A DNA stretch of 64,000 bases from an uncultured Pelagibacteraceae bacterium (GTDB lineage Bacteria; Pseudomonadota; Alphaproteobacteria; Pelagibacterales; Pelagibacteraceae), in contig CACDWM010000001.1 in the NCBI GenBank assembly GCA_902556505.1, positions 108,223-172,222 on the forward strand. Direction: 5' to 3'. Below the pieces are notes generated by a model. That model saw nothing but the letters and a program-made list of their open reading frames with translations, did no database searches and was not told where the DNA came from. Shown here one piece after another: positions 1-8,091 of this stretch. The position numbers and the translations under genes are program-made. The number at the start of each line of letters is the position of its first letter. Within the stretch, counting starts at the first letter, position 1.

Positions 1-359
1 CTTTTAATTGTTCCTTCATTTTCTAATTCTAAAACTTTTCTTCTGATACTTTCTTTTGGTACTCCTAGATCTTTTGAGATATCTGAAATGTTAATTTTGT
101 TAATTTCGATTGATTTATCCTTATAAAAAGTATCGTAGTCTATTTTTACACCATTTTGCCTGAAATATATAAGGTCTTGATTTATCAAATATATAATGAT
201 TACGAACTTATCTATGTCTTTGTAATGATCATATGCTCTGACAAACCAATTGCTAGTTAAAGTAAAATAAGAGGGTGCCAGTGCGGCAAAATTATCTTGA
301 ATTACTTTATTGATTACCTTCTCATCAATATGTTCAGAAATACTTGGTATTGTGTTCAT
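1..359 (-). CDS. Helix-turn-helix protein, partial (3' end outside window)
   Basis: A reading frame opens at an ATG at 359 and runs leftward off the window with no stop, giving at least 119 residues. The visible C-terminal part (residues about 92-118) reads INISDISKDLGVPKESIRRK followed by a leucine/glutamate-rich helix, the pattern of a winged or simple helix-turn-helix in which the second helix would lie in the DNA groove. The first 90 residues carry no domain I can name. A DNA-binding regulator is therefore likely, but the target and effector are unknown. It faces away from the small gene at 476, with 116 bases between them, and lies one gene away from the taurine cluster, so a role in that cluster is possible but unproven. 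Confidence 0.6.
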   Translation of the reverse strand, partial: MNTIPSISEHIDEKVINKVIQDNFAALAPSYFTLTSNWFVRAYDHYKDIDKFVIIIYLINQDLIYFRQNGVKIDYDTFYKDKSIEINKINISDISKDLGVPKESIRRKVLELENEGTIK

Positions 360-475
360 ATTTTAAAAAAAAACCCAATATGAACAAAAGCAATATTAGA
401 GTCAACCCATTTTGGACAACCCTAGTATGTAAAAATTTAACTAATAATGATTAAAATTAACCTTATAAACAAAAC

Positions 476-673
476 ATGAGTACAGAAAGCTTAAATAGAA
501 CATCCGAGATTGTAGAGACCCCCTCTCAATATGTCGAAACTCCAAAAAGGGTTAACGTGGATGTTCTAAAGCAAAGACTTCTAGAAGAAAAGAAGAAGGA
601 AAAAGTTAAACGAACAATAATTTTATCATCTGTTATCGTTTCTTTGGGTGCTCTAACGATGTTAACTTATTAA
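476..673 (+). CDS. Small single-membrane-helix protein, paralogue of the one at 10586
   Basis: This 65-residue protein has a hydrophilic N-terminus, a Lys/Glu-rich stretch at about residues 33-44 (EEKKKEKVKR) and one hydrophobic helix at about 46-62. It ends almost directly after the helix, so a cytoplasmic N-terminus anchored by a C-terminal helix is the simplest topology. Its second half aligns with the 71-residue protein at 10586-10801: both have an NV(D/N)(V/I)L motif, a conserved Arg, a basic KR pair and then the membrane helix. I know of no function. Its last 12 bases overlap the end of the convergent dehydrogenase gene at 662. Support that it is real comes from the paralogue and from the clean start. 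Confidence 0.6.
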   Translation: MSTESLNRTSEIVETPSQYVETPKRVNVDVLKQRLLEEKKKEKVKRTIILSSVIVSLGALTMLTY

Positions 674-1666
674 GGTTTCCAAATCTTTCTTTATTATATC
701 CGGTATAGAAATTTCTTTTTTTGAGTTATTTTTATACCGGTTAAATTTATTTTGTCCTGGATACATTATTTCCTTAACACCTTTTATCTTAGGAAGTTTT
801 TTTATTGTTTTAATATTATCTTTAATTCGTTGGTTATAATTTTTTTGAAATAAATTTGCTTTAAAAGTAATAAATAAATGTCCAATATTTTGTGGACCTG
901 AAAAATCATCAAATGGATCTTTAACTCTTCCTGCGTGATTTCCTCCAGTTAAAACTCCACTTAATATATCTACCATCCAAGCAAGTCCTGAACCTCTAAA
1001 ACTTGCAATTGGTAATTGAACTCCCGTTAAAGCTTTTTTTGCATCTGTAGTTGGTTTACCAAATTTATCTAAAGCAACTCCCGCAGGAATTGATTGATTG
1101 TTTCTTGCTGCAACTCTAATTTTTCCTCTATTAATCATTGAGATTGATGTATCTAGAATAAATGGAATTTTAGAACCAGTAGGGGATCCAAAACAAATTG
1201 GATTTGTTCCAAACAAGGTTTTTAATGCACCATGTGGAGCAACTGCTGGGGGAGCATTTGTATAGATCATTGTAATTAAATTTTTCTTTACTGCTTGTTC
1301 TGCGTAATAACCAGACAAACCATAGTGACCGCTATTTTTAACCGCTACCATTCCTATTCCAGTTTTTTGTGCATGTTTAATTGCAGTTTTAATTCCTAAA
1401 TCAGCTGCAACAAAACCAATACTATTATTTGCATCAATGTGAGAAATAGAGGAAGAAATTTTTTTAATTTTAATTTTTGGTTTTGGATTAATTACTTTTT
1501 TAGAAATTCGATCACAGTACATCTTAAGTCTAGATAAACCATGTCCATATGCACCAACTAATTCTGCATTAATTAATGCATTAGTAGAAATTAAAGCATG
1601 ATCTTTATTTAGACCAAATTTTTGGAATATTTTAATGACTTGTTTTTTTAAAACTGGGGTCTTCAT
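662..1666 (-). CDS. Malate/L-lactate dehydrogenase-family (Ldh_2) oxidoreductase
   Basis: At 334 residues this matches the Ldh_2 (YbiC/ComC/DpkA) family of NAD(P)-dependent 2-oxoacid/2-hydroxyacid oxidoreductases, which is unrelated to Rossmann-fold lactate dehydrogenase. Family hallmarks visible are AYGHGLSRL near residue 55, the NSGHYGLSGYYAEQA segment around 110-125, the NAPPAVAPHG segment around 138-147, and LFGTNPICFG just after it. The family includes enzymes for malate, sulfolactate, ureidoglycolate and cyclic imino acids, so the substrate cannot be read from sequence. It is the last gene of the leftward taurine transport operon, 16 bases after tauC, which makes a sulfonate- or taurine-linked substrate a reasonable guess. 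The family assignment is firm and the substrate is open. Confidence 0.85.
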   Translation of the reverse strand: MKTPVLKKQVIKIFQKFGLNKDHALISTNALINAELVGAYGHGLSRLKMYCDRISKKVINPKPKIKIKKISSSISHIDANNSIGFVAADLGIKTAIKHAQKTGIGMVAVKNSGHYGLSGYYAEQAVKKNLITMIYTNAPPAVAPHGALKTLFGTNPICFGSPTGSKIPFILDTSISMINRGKIRVAARNNQSIPAGVALDKFGKPTTDAKKALTGVQLPIASFRGSGLAWMVDILSGVLTGGNHAGRVKDPFDDFSGPQNIGHLFITFKANLFQKNYNQRIKDNIKTIKKLPKIKGVKEIMYPGQNKFNRYKNNSKKEISIPDIIKKDLETLIS

Positions 1667-1682
1667 TTCATCCCCTTAACAT

Positions 1683-3608
1683 TTATCCTTTACCACGCCA
1701 AGGTATAGTTTTATCAATTATTTTTCTTAATGTAATATCAAATAAAAGACCCAGTAGACCCATAATAAATATTGTTATCCAAATTACCTCGTATTGGAAG
1801 TACTTTTTAGCAACGTTTTCGACAAAACCGATACCTGTTGTACCCGCCAAAAACTCTGCTGCAACAAGTGTTCCCCAACACATACCAACGGCTACTCTAA
1901 TTCCTGTAAGAATTTCAGGAAGTGAATTTGGGAAAATTACATGTCTTAAAATTTGTTTTTTAGTAGCTCCCAATGAGTGTGCTGCATGAATTTTTGATAA
2001 TTGTGTTCCTGATGCACCAGCTCTTGCAGAAATAATCATTATCGATAAAGAGACCATAAATAATAAAAATACTTTTCCAGAGTTGTCAATTCCAAGTACA
2101 GAAATAATCAATGGTGCCCATGCAAGAGGAGGAACAGGTCTGTAAAGTTCTATTAACGGATCGAAGAAACCTTTTGCAAATCTGTTTAGGCCCATAAATA
2201 ATCCTAAAGGTACACCAATTATAATACCGAAGATTAATCCTAAAAATACTCTTAAAAAAGAATCCCAAATATGTCCGTATGGGACAGGTATTTTAAATAA
2301 TTTAAAGTCACCTGTAACAACTTTTAATACATTGCTTTTAAAGTTTTCTTTTACAATTCCATCTTTAGTATGCACCGGATATTCACCAGGCAATATATCT
2401 GCTATCCAATCTGGTAAAATAAACCCTATCATTTTACTCACATCAACCATCTCAATCCATAAAAGAGGAATATTTTTGTAGCCAACACTTGGTTTTGACA
2501 TCAAAATGAATTTATTAAATGTATCAGATGGTTTTGGTAACCATCTTCCTGATCCTTGTTCTGAACATGTAGGTCCACTTGCAACAATTGTTCCAGCAGG
2601 AAATAAAAGGACATCAATTAATCTCAATCCACCTTGTTCTTTATTTTGCAATTCATCAAACTCAATTATTGCTTCTTGCATTTCATTTAATGCATTAGGG
2701 GGATAGATACTTGCAAATTCTATTCTTCTAGCAATTTTAACTATGTTCTTTGCATAATCGGATGCGATTTCCTGATTATCATCTAAACTTTTTCTATATG
2801 CTTTAATGTCATCTTTAAGTTGTTTAATTGCATTTTTGAACTGTGGATTATGATTTCTTAGTTTAAAAAATTTATCATCAATAATTTTAAGTTCAGCCGC
2901 AGCTGCAGCAAATTTTAAACCTCTATTTGTTTGCGGTGCAGTTGGTATTTCTATTGTATTTTCTATAGAACCACTTCCAGAATCTATTGTTGTTATTCCC
3001 CAACCACCTTGTTCATCAATAAGCTTTTGTCTTTCGGTTTTCTGAGCATCTGTTTCGAAAGGATAATCTTTATTTTGGAAATTTGAACTTAGAAGTTTAA
3101 TTTCCTCAGTCATTTCTTTGATTTTAATTTTAGTTTCCATTTCCATTAGTTCTTCACTTGTTAAGAAAGGAATTAATTTTGAAGTTCTATCTATATAGCT
3201 TACGAGAATTGTTTTTTGCTGATCATCTAAATCTAGAGATCCATTTATTTCATTAGCAATTTTTTTAAGGTTTTTATTTTCGATTTTTATAATTGATGTG
3301 CTTTTGAATTCTCTTTCTTCAATAGGAAATTGATATTTTAATCCTAATAATGATTCATTAATTTTAGCAACTTGGCATAATTCATTTGCTGATTTTGGAT
3401 AGAAGCCTTTTGCGATATCCCATGAATAATAAAGCCACAACATGAGAATTGCACTAGTTCCAACTATTACCCAGTGTGTTCCACCTTTTGCTCTTTCTGG
3501 ATTACCAAAAACGGCATCAACTTTTTCAGTTCTAATTAATCTTCTACCATAAAGAATACATCCAATAACAGATACGATAATTAATATTGTTACAAATTGG
3601 GTTAACAT
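1683..3608 (-). CDS. tauC: Taurine ABC transporter permease TauC with very long N-terminal extension
   Basis: The last 200 residues (about 440-641) are a standard nitrate/sulfonate/taurine-type inner membrane permease: five or six hydrophobic segments and the ATPase-docking EAA loop HAAHSLGATKKQILRHV near residue 545. Usual TauC proteins are about 250-280 residues; this one is 641. The extra N-terminal part has two membrane helices (about residues 3-21 and 45-63) followed by some 320 soluble residues rich in Lys/Glu with helical and coiled-coil character, probably on the periplasmic side. The start codon overlaps the stop of tauB by one base (TAATG), so the two are translationally coupled. 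No frameshift or internal stop is present, so the extension looks genuine. Its job is unknown; a docking or gating domain for the binding protein is an inference. Confidence 0.88.
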   Translation of the reverse strand: MLTQFVTILIIVSVIGCILYGRRLIRTEKVDAVFGNPERAKGGTHWVIVGTSAILMLWLYYSWDIAKGFYPKSANELCQVAKINESLLGLKYQFPIEEREFKSTSIIKIENKNLKKIANEINGSLDLDDQQKTILVSYIDRTSKLIPFLTSEELMEMETKIKIKEMTEEIKLLSSNFQNKDYPFETDAQKTERQKLIDEQGGWGITTIDSGSGSIENTIEIPTAPQTNRGLKFAAAAAELKIIDDKFFKLRNHNPQFKNAIKQLKDDIKAYRKSLDDNQEIASDYAKNIVKIARRIEFASIYPPNALNEMQEAIIEFDELQNKEQGGLRLIDVLLFPAGTIVASGPTCSEQGSGRWLPKPSDTFNKFILMSKPSVGYKNIPLLWIEMVDVSKMIGFILPDWIADILPGEYPVHTKDGIVKENFKSNVLKVVTGDFKLFKIPVPYGHIWDSFLRVFLGLIFGIIIGVPLGLFMGLNRFAKGFFDPLIELYRPVPPLAWAPLIISVLGIDNSGKVFLLFMVSLSIMIISARAGASGTQLSKIHAAHSLGATKKQILRHVIFPNSLPEILTGIRVAVGMCWGTLVAAEFLAGTTGIGFVENVAKKYFQYEVIWITIFIMGLLGLLFDITLRKIIDKTIPWRGKG

Positions 3609-4405
3609 TAATTATCTTTTCCCATTATTTCTTCTTCCATATTCCAAATCATGGATAAAATTTCTTCTCTAGTAGATGAAAATTCTTTATTCTTTTTTAT
3701 TTCTCTTAAATCTTTTGTAAGACCCATTTCTGCAAAAGGAAGATTATACTCTTTATGTATACGACCTGGTCTTGGCGCCATTACATATAATCTTTCTCCA
3801 AGTAACAAAGCTTCTTCAACTGAGTGTGTAATTAAGATAATAGTTTTTCCAGTTTCTTTCCAAATCTTTAAAACTAAAGACTGCATCTTTTCTCTTGTTA
3901 ATGCATCTAACGCCCCTAATGGTTCATCCATTAAAATTAAATCAGGATCGTTTATTAAACATCTTGCAAGAGCAACTCTTTGCTGCATTCCACCTGATAA
4001 TTGATATGTAGGTGTGTTACCAAAACCTTTAAGTCCAACTATATCTAACCACTCATCAACTTTCTTAGCTGTAACTTCAGGATCTTCTTTCTTCATCCTA
4101 AGTCCAAAATTTACATTTTCAGCTACCGTTAACCATTCAAACAAAGCACCTTGTTGAAATACCATTCCTCTTTCAACGCCAGGTCCATCAATTTCATTAT
4201 TATTAAGTGTTATTTTTCCAGAGGTAGGTCTTAAAAATCCTGCGGTAATATTCAGTAAAGTTGTTTTTCCACAACCAGAAGGACCAAGTACTGTAAGCAA
4301 TTCTCCTTTTTTTAAAGTAAAGCTTACGTCCTTTAAAGCATGGACTGTTTCTCCTTTAGGAGTTTTAAAAATCATGTTCAGATTTTGAGAAATCAGATCA
4401 CTCAT
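3608..4405 (-). CDS. tauB: Taurine ABC transporter ATP-binding protein TauB
   Basis: A 265-residue ABC ATPase that would power taurine import from the cytoplasmic face of TauC. Walker A is GPSGCGKTT at residues 41-49, the signature LSGGMQQ at 136-142, Walker B LILMDEP at 156-162, followed by a D-loop (GALD) and an H-loop histidine in ITHS near 195. The family is that of nitrate/sulfonate/taurine ATPases (TauB/SsuB/NrtD). It lies between tauA and tauC, but an intrinsic-terminator-like hairpin separates it from tauA, so its transcript level is probably lower than that of the binding protein. The substrate assignment comes from the operon and the neighbouring aminotransferase; sulfonates other than taurine cannot be excluded. 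Confidence 0.93.
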   Translation of the reverse strand: MSDLISQNLNMIFKTPKGETVHALKDVSFTLKKGELLTVLGPSGCGKTTLLNITAGFLRPTSGKITLNNNEIDGPGVERGMVFQQGALFEWLTVAENVNFGLRMKKEDPEVTAKKVDEWLDIVGLKGFGNTPTYQLSGGMQQRVALARCLINDPDLILMDEPLGALDALTREKMQSLVLKIWKETGKTIILITHSVEEALLLGERLYVMAPRPGRIHKEYNLPFAEMGLTKDLREIKKNKEFSSTREEILSMIWNMEEEIMGKDN

Positions 4406-4430
4406 TACTGCCTTATATTAGAAATTTGAT

Positions 4431-4469
4431 AAAAAAAATAGGCACCAATTATAAAATCAGTGCCTATTT
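4431..4469 (-). terminator. Hairpin with T-run between tauA and tauB
   Basis: On the leftward transcript a 10-base stem (AAATAGGCAC at 4436-4445 pairing with GTGCCTATTT at 4460-4469) with a 14-base loop is followed by a run of eight T, which is the form of an intrinsic terminator. It sits 22 bases after the tauA stop codon and ahead of tauB. Partial read-through would give more TauA than TauBC, the usual need of a binding-protein transporter. The structure is read directly; the attenuation role is inferred. Confidence 0.75.
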
Positions 4470-4491
4470 AAAAAGTTTTAAACCCTTAAAA

Positions 4492-5433
4492 TTATAAAGG
4501 TAAGAAACTAGTATCTACGTTTCCACCTGGAGTTCCCATTCCTTCTAAGAACTTATGTAGATTTCCACTTTCCATAGATGTTTTAGTTTCTTCTGGAGTT
4601 AAAAATTTAAATCCACTTAAAGTATCTTTCATATCTGCAACTTTCATTTCAGATGCTTTAGACATTGCATTCATATCACTTTTTCCTGCAGCATATCTAG
4701 CATTTGCTTCATGAGTTACTTCAATAAACGTTCTTAACATTCCTGGATTCTCTTTCATAAACTTGTCAGTTACAGAAGTAATATCGATACCTAAAATACC
4801 AGCATCTCTAGCTTCTTGAACTGTTAGAAGTCTTGAACCAACTGCAGTTGCAGCTTTGATAGAGTTACCACCAAATAAACATGCCATTACAACATCGCCA
4901 CTAACTAATGCAGCAGCACCTTCTTCAGGGTCCATTTGAATAATGTCCATTTTACCTCTGTCAGCACCAACAACTTTCATACTTTCATCAAAAACGTATT
5001 CAGCCATAGTTCCTAATGGAACTGCAACTTTTTTACCTTCTAATTCTGTAGCGTTTGCTTTTGTAATTCCAGAAGCATTAGATGTAACACATGTAGTTCC
5101 ACCCATTCCGTATTCCATAGCAATATCAACTAATTTGATAGGTGCATTAGATTTTACAGCATTGATAAAAGGTACTAATCCTTGTGAGTAAGAAATATCG
5201 ATATCTCCTGCTAACATTGCATCAGTCATTGCTCCACCATTAGTGAAATTTGTCCATTTTACTGGAACACCAAGAGCTTTAGCAAAATTCTTTTTCTGCA
5301 TGTCTTCTAAATTTGGGCTTGGCCATTCTAGAAAGTATGCAACTCTAACTTCATTTGCAGCTGAATTAGCAACTGAAATTGATAGGTTAAGTGCAAAAAT
5401 AGATCCTAGAATAAAACTTAGTATTTTTTTCAT
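4492..5433 (-). CDS. tauA: Taurine-binding periplasmic protein TauA
   Basis: A 313-residue periplasmic substrate-binding protein. A signal peptide is clear: MKK, a hydrophobic core at about residues 5-20, and a small-residue cleavage region near ANSA (about 22-25). The mature part has the SsuA/TauA/NMT1 fold pattern, with GAMTDAMLAGDIDISYS near residue 70 and LEGKKVAVPLGT near 130. The start has a strong Shine-Dalgarno (AGGGGA) seven bases upstream, consistent with high expression. It heads the leftward operon tauA-tauB-tauC-dehydrogenase and is divergent from the aminotransferase across 181 bases. Taurine as substrate is an inference from the aminotransferase and alanine dehydrogenase next door; the family fold itself is certain. 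Confidence 0.9.
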   Translation of the reverse strand: MKKILSFILGSIFALNLSISVANSAANEVRVAYFLEWPSPNLEDMQKKNFAKALGVPVKWTNFTNGGAMTDAMLAGDIDISYSQGLVPFINAVKSNAPIKLVDIAMEYGMGGTTCVTSNASGITKANATELEGKKVAVPLGTMAEYVFDESMKVVGADRGKMDIIQMDPEEGAAALVSGDVVMACLFGGNSIKAATAVGSRLLTVQEARDAGILGIDITSVTDKFMKENPGMLRTFIEVTHEANARYAAGKSDMNAMSKASEMKVADMKDTLSGFKFLTPEETKTSMESGNLHKFLEGMGTPGGNVDTSFLPL

Positions 5434-5614
5434 TTATTCCCCTATGTTTAATTAATTAAATTCTGGATATTTAAATTCAAATTGACTCTGAAGTAAAACA
5501 AAAAAAGAAACATATACAATCCTTGGTTGTGTCAATAATGTGGTAGTTAATCCATTTATTTTAGTCTAAAGAGGCCTTAAGATTAAATTAAAATATTTTA
5601 TAGAAAGATTTTTT
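5434..5614. promoter_or_regulatory. Divergent control region between tauA and the aminotransferase operon
   Basis: These 181 bases are among the longer gene-free stretches in the window and must hold the promoters of both taurine operons. A perfect 14-base palindrome, TTTAATTAATTAAA, lies at 5447-5460, close to the tauA start, but in DNA this A+T-rich it may be chance. No convincing -35/-10 pair and no known riboswitch fold could be picked out. No regulator of the TauR type is encoded beside it. Confidence 0.4.
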
Positions 5615-6961
5615 ATGAGCACACAAAACAAAACAGCAATTCCAAATTCTTTAAATGAGCATTGGATGCCATTTACATCCAACAAAGATTTTAAAGAAAA
5701 CCCGAGATTAATAGTTGAAGCTAAGGGTGTGTACTTAAAAAACCATCAAGGACAAACTCAAATTGATGCAAGCTCAGGATTATTTTGTAATCCATTAGGC
5801 CATGGTAGAGAAGAAATTATTGAAGCAATAACTAACCAATTAAAAACTTTGGATTATTGTCAACCTTTCCAACAAGGTTTTGGTGGTTCGTTTGAACTAG
5901 CAACTAGAATTTCAAAACATACTCCAGGAAACTTAAATAGAATGTTTTATACTATTTGTGGTTCTACTGCTGTTGAAACGGCAATCAAAATTGCAATCGC
6001 TTATCACAGAGCAAGAGGAGATAGTCAAAGATTTAGATTTGTTGGTAGAGAAAGAGGTTACCATGGAATGAATATTGGAGCGACTTCAGTTGGAGGTATG
6101 GTCAACAATGTTAAAACTTTTGCCAGTGTTTTAATGCCGGGTGTTGTTCATATGAGGCATACACATTTACCAGAACATAAATTTGTAAGTGGTCAGCCAG
6201 AGACAGGTATAGAGTTAGCAGAAGATTTAGAAAGAATTTGTATGAATTTTGGAGCTGAAAATATTGCAGCTTGTATTGTAGAGCCTATCGCAGGATCAAC
6301 GGGCACATTGGTTCCACCTAAAGGATATTTACAAAGATTAAGAGAGATTTGTGACAAACATGGAATACTTCTAATTTTTGATGAAGTAATTACAGGTTGG
6401 GGAAGAACTGGATCTCCATTTGCATCACAAGAGTATGGAGTGACTCCAGACATGATGACAATGGCAAAAGCTACTACTAATGGAATTAGTCCAATGGGAG
6501 TTGTAGCATGTAAAGAAGATATTTATGATGCTATCGCAGAAAATGCTCCAAAAGGAACAATCGAATTATTCCATGGATATACATATTCAGGAATTCCAAT
6601 TTCTGTAGCTGCTGGTTTAGCTGTACAAGATATTATTGAAAAGGATGATATTTTTAATAGAGCAAAAAATTTGGCACCTTATTTCCAAGAAGGTTTAATG
6701 TCTTTAAAAGATATTGATGTTGTTGATAACATTAGAGGATACGGAATGATGGGTGGTATAGATATTGTTATGGATAAAAAACCAGGTGCAGCAGGATTAA
6801 CATGTTTTAAACATTGTTATGAAGCTGGAGTGAATTTCAAAGCTACAGGTGATTGTTTAATCATTGCCCCAATGTTTATTTGTGAAAAAAAACATATTGA
6901 TGAAATTATTGAAAAACTTCGAACTGGAATAACGAATTACGCAAAAAGTAAAAAGAATTAA
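5615..6961 (+). CDS. Taurine / omega-amino acid:pyruvate aminotransferase (class III)
   Basis: A 448-residue PLP-dependent class III aminotransferase. The N-terminal MPFTSNKDF segment, the GSTAVETAIKIA cofactor-phosphate region near residue 115, YHGMN near 150, the IFDEV aspartate motif near 255, and the PLP lysine K285 in MAKATT place it in the omega-amino acid:pyruvate group, whose members use beta-alanine, taurine or hypotaurine as amino donor. Divergence from tauA and the alanine dehydrogenase 9 bases downstream argue for taurine + pyruvate to sulfoacetaldehyde + alanine (Tpa). Beta-alanine or hypotaurine could be alternative donors; sequence alone does not decide. It is cytoplasmic and complete, with no upstream Shine-Dalgarno worth the name. 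Confidence 0.85.
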   Translation: MSTQNKTAIPNSLNEHWMPFTSNKDFKENPRLIVEAKGVYLKNHQGQTQIDASSGLFCNPLGHGREEIIEAITNQLKTLDYCQPFQQGFGGSFELATRISKHTPGNLNRMFYTICGSTAVETAIKIAIAYHRARGDSQRFRFVGRERGYHGMNIGATSVGGMVNNVKTFASVLMPGVVHMRHTHLPEHKFVSGQPETGIELAEDLERICMNFGAENIAACIVEPIAGSTGTLVPPKGYLQRLREICDKHGILLIFDEVITGWGRTGSPFASQEYGVTPDMMTMAKATTNGISPMGVVACKEDIYDAIAENAPKGTIELFHGYTYSGIPISVAAGLAVQDIIEKDDIFNRAKNLAPYFQEGLMSLKDIDVVDNIRGYGMMGGIDIVMDKKPGAAGLTCFKHCYEAGVNFKATGDCLIIAPMFICEKKHIDEIIEKLRTGITNYAKSKKN

Positions 6962-6970
6962 TTTTCGTAT

Positions 6971-8089
6971 ATGAAAATTGGAGTTCCTAAAGAAATTAAA
7001 CCACAAGAAAATAGAATTGGTTTAACACCAGATAGTGTTAAAACTTTAGTTTCAGAAGGTCATGAAGTTTTAATTGAAAACAACGGTGGATTTGAAGCTG
7101 GTTTTGAGAATGATCAATACATAAAAGCTGGTGCTAAAATTGCTAATACAGCCTCTGATATTTTTAGCGATGCAGAAATAATTGTTAAAGTTAAAGAACC
7201 TCAAAAAGTAGAAGTTGATATGATTAGAGAAAATCAAATCGTATATACTTATCTCCATTTAGCTGCAGCAAAAGAACTAACCGAAGGATTAATAAAATCT
7301 AAAAGTATTAATATAGCTTACGAAACAGTTACTGATGATAATGGAAGACTACCTTTGCTTGCTCCGATGAGTGCTGTTGCAGGAAGAATGTCCGTACAAG
7401 CAGGAGCTCATTGTTTGGAGAAAAACCAAAGTGGAAGAGGTTTACTTTTAGGTGGCGCACCAGGTGTTACAGGAGGAACAGTAGTTATTTTAGGTGGAGG
7501 AGTTGTTGGAGAAAATGCTGCAGTGATTGCAACTGGTATGCAAGCAAAAGTTCATATTGTAGATAAATCTGATGCTAGATTAAAACAACTTGTTGAAATG
7601 TTTGGAGATAAAATTATTCCAGAACAAAGTGATAAAACAGATTTAGATAAACTAGTTGCTGAGGCAGATTTATTAGTTGGTGGAGTATTAATTCCAGGTG
7701 CAGAAGCACCAAAATTAATTACCAAAGAAATGATTAAAAGAATGAAAAGAGGTTCAGTAATTGTTGATGTTGCTATAGACCAAGGTGGCTGTGTAGAAAC
7801 TAGCAAACCAACAACACATGGTGATCCAACTTATATAGTTGATGATGTAGTGCATTATTGTGTAGCGAACATGCCTGGTGGTGTTCCCAGAACATCAACA
7901 TTAGCATTAAATAATGCAACATTACCTTTCTTAGTTAAGCTTGCTAATAAAGGTTATAAAAAAGCACTCGGTGAAGATAAAAACTTTTTAGCAGGGTTAA
8001 ATGTTCATAAAGGTCAAGTAACTTACAAAGCAGTTGCTGATGTATTTGGTCACAAATTTGTTGAACCTGGAGAAGCTATCAAACATTAG
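6971..8089 (+). CDS. ald: Alanine dehydrogenase
   Basis: A 372-residue NAD-dependent alanine dehydrogenase (AlaDH/PNT family), oxidising L-alanine to pyruvate and ammonium. The family opening MKIGVPKEIKPQENR, the catalytic lysine/histidine segments (VKVKEP near 75, YTYLHLAA near 95) and the Rossmann glycine motif VVILGGGVVGENAA near residue 172 are all present, and the length is normal. It starts 9 bases after the aminotransferase stop and is followed 2 bases later by the flavoprotein gene, so the three form one operon. In this setting it regenerates the pyruvate consumed by transamination and releases taurine nitrogen as ammonium. It is clearly alanine dehydrogenase rather than PntA, since no membrane segment follows. 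Confidence 0.95.
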   Translation: MKIGVPKEIKPQENRIGLTPDSVKTLVSEGHEVLIENNGGFEAGFENDQYIKAGAKIANTASDIFSDAEIIVKVKEPQKVEVDMIRENQIVYTYLHLAAAKELTEGLIKSKSINIAYETVTDDNGRLPLLAPMSAVAGRMSVQAGAHCLEKNQSGRGLLLGGAPGVTGGTVVILGGGVVGENAAVIATGMQAKVHIVDKSDARLKQLVEMFGDKIIPEQSDKTDLDKLVAEADLLVGGVLIPGAEAPKLITKEMIKRMKRGSVIVDVAIDQGGCVETSKPTTHGDPTYIVDDVVHYCVANMPGGVPRTSTLALNNATLPFLVKLANKGYKKALGEDKNFLAGLNVHKGQVTYKAVADVFGHKFVEPGEAIKH

Positions 8090-8091
8090 AA

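Noticed and set aside
2506..2706. Open frame opposite tauC
   Set aside because: It lies wholly within the long tauC frame, has no ribosome site and no family resemblance; a shadow frame. The same holds for other frames of 60-120 codons nested inside recognised genes.
5447..5460. Perfect palindrome TTTAATTAATTAAA as the taurine operator
   Set aside because: Only A and T, so chance occurrence is likely in DNA of this composition; noted in the control region but not claimed as a site.
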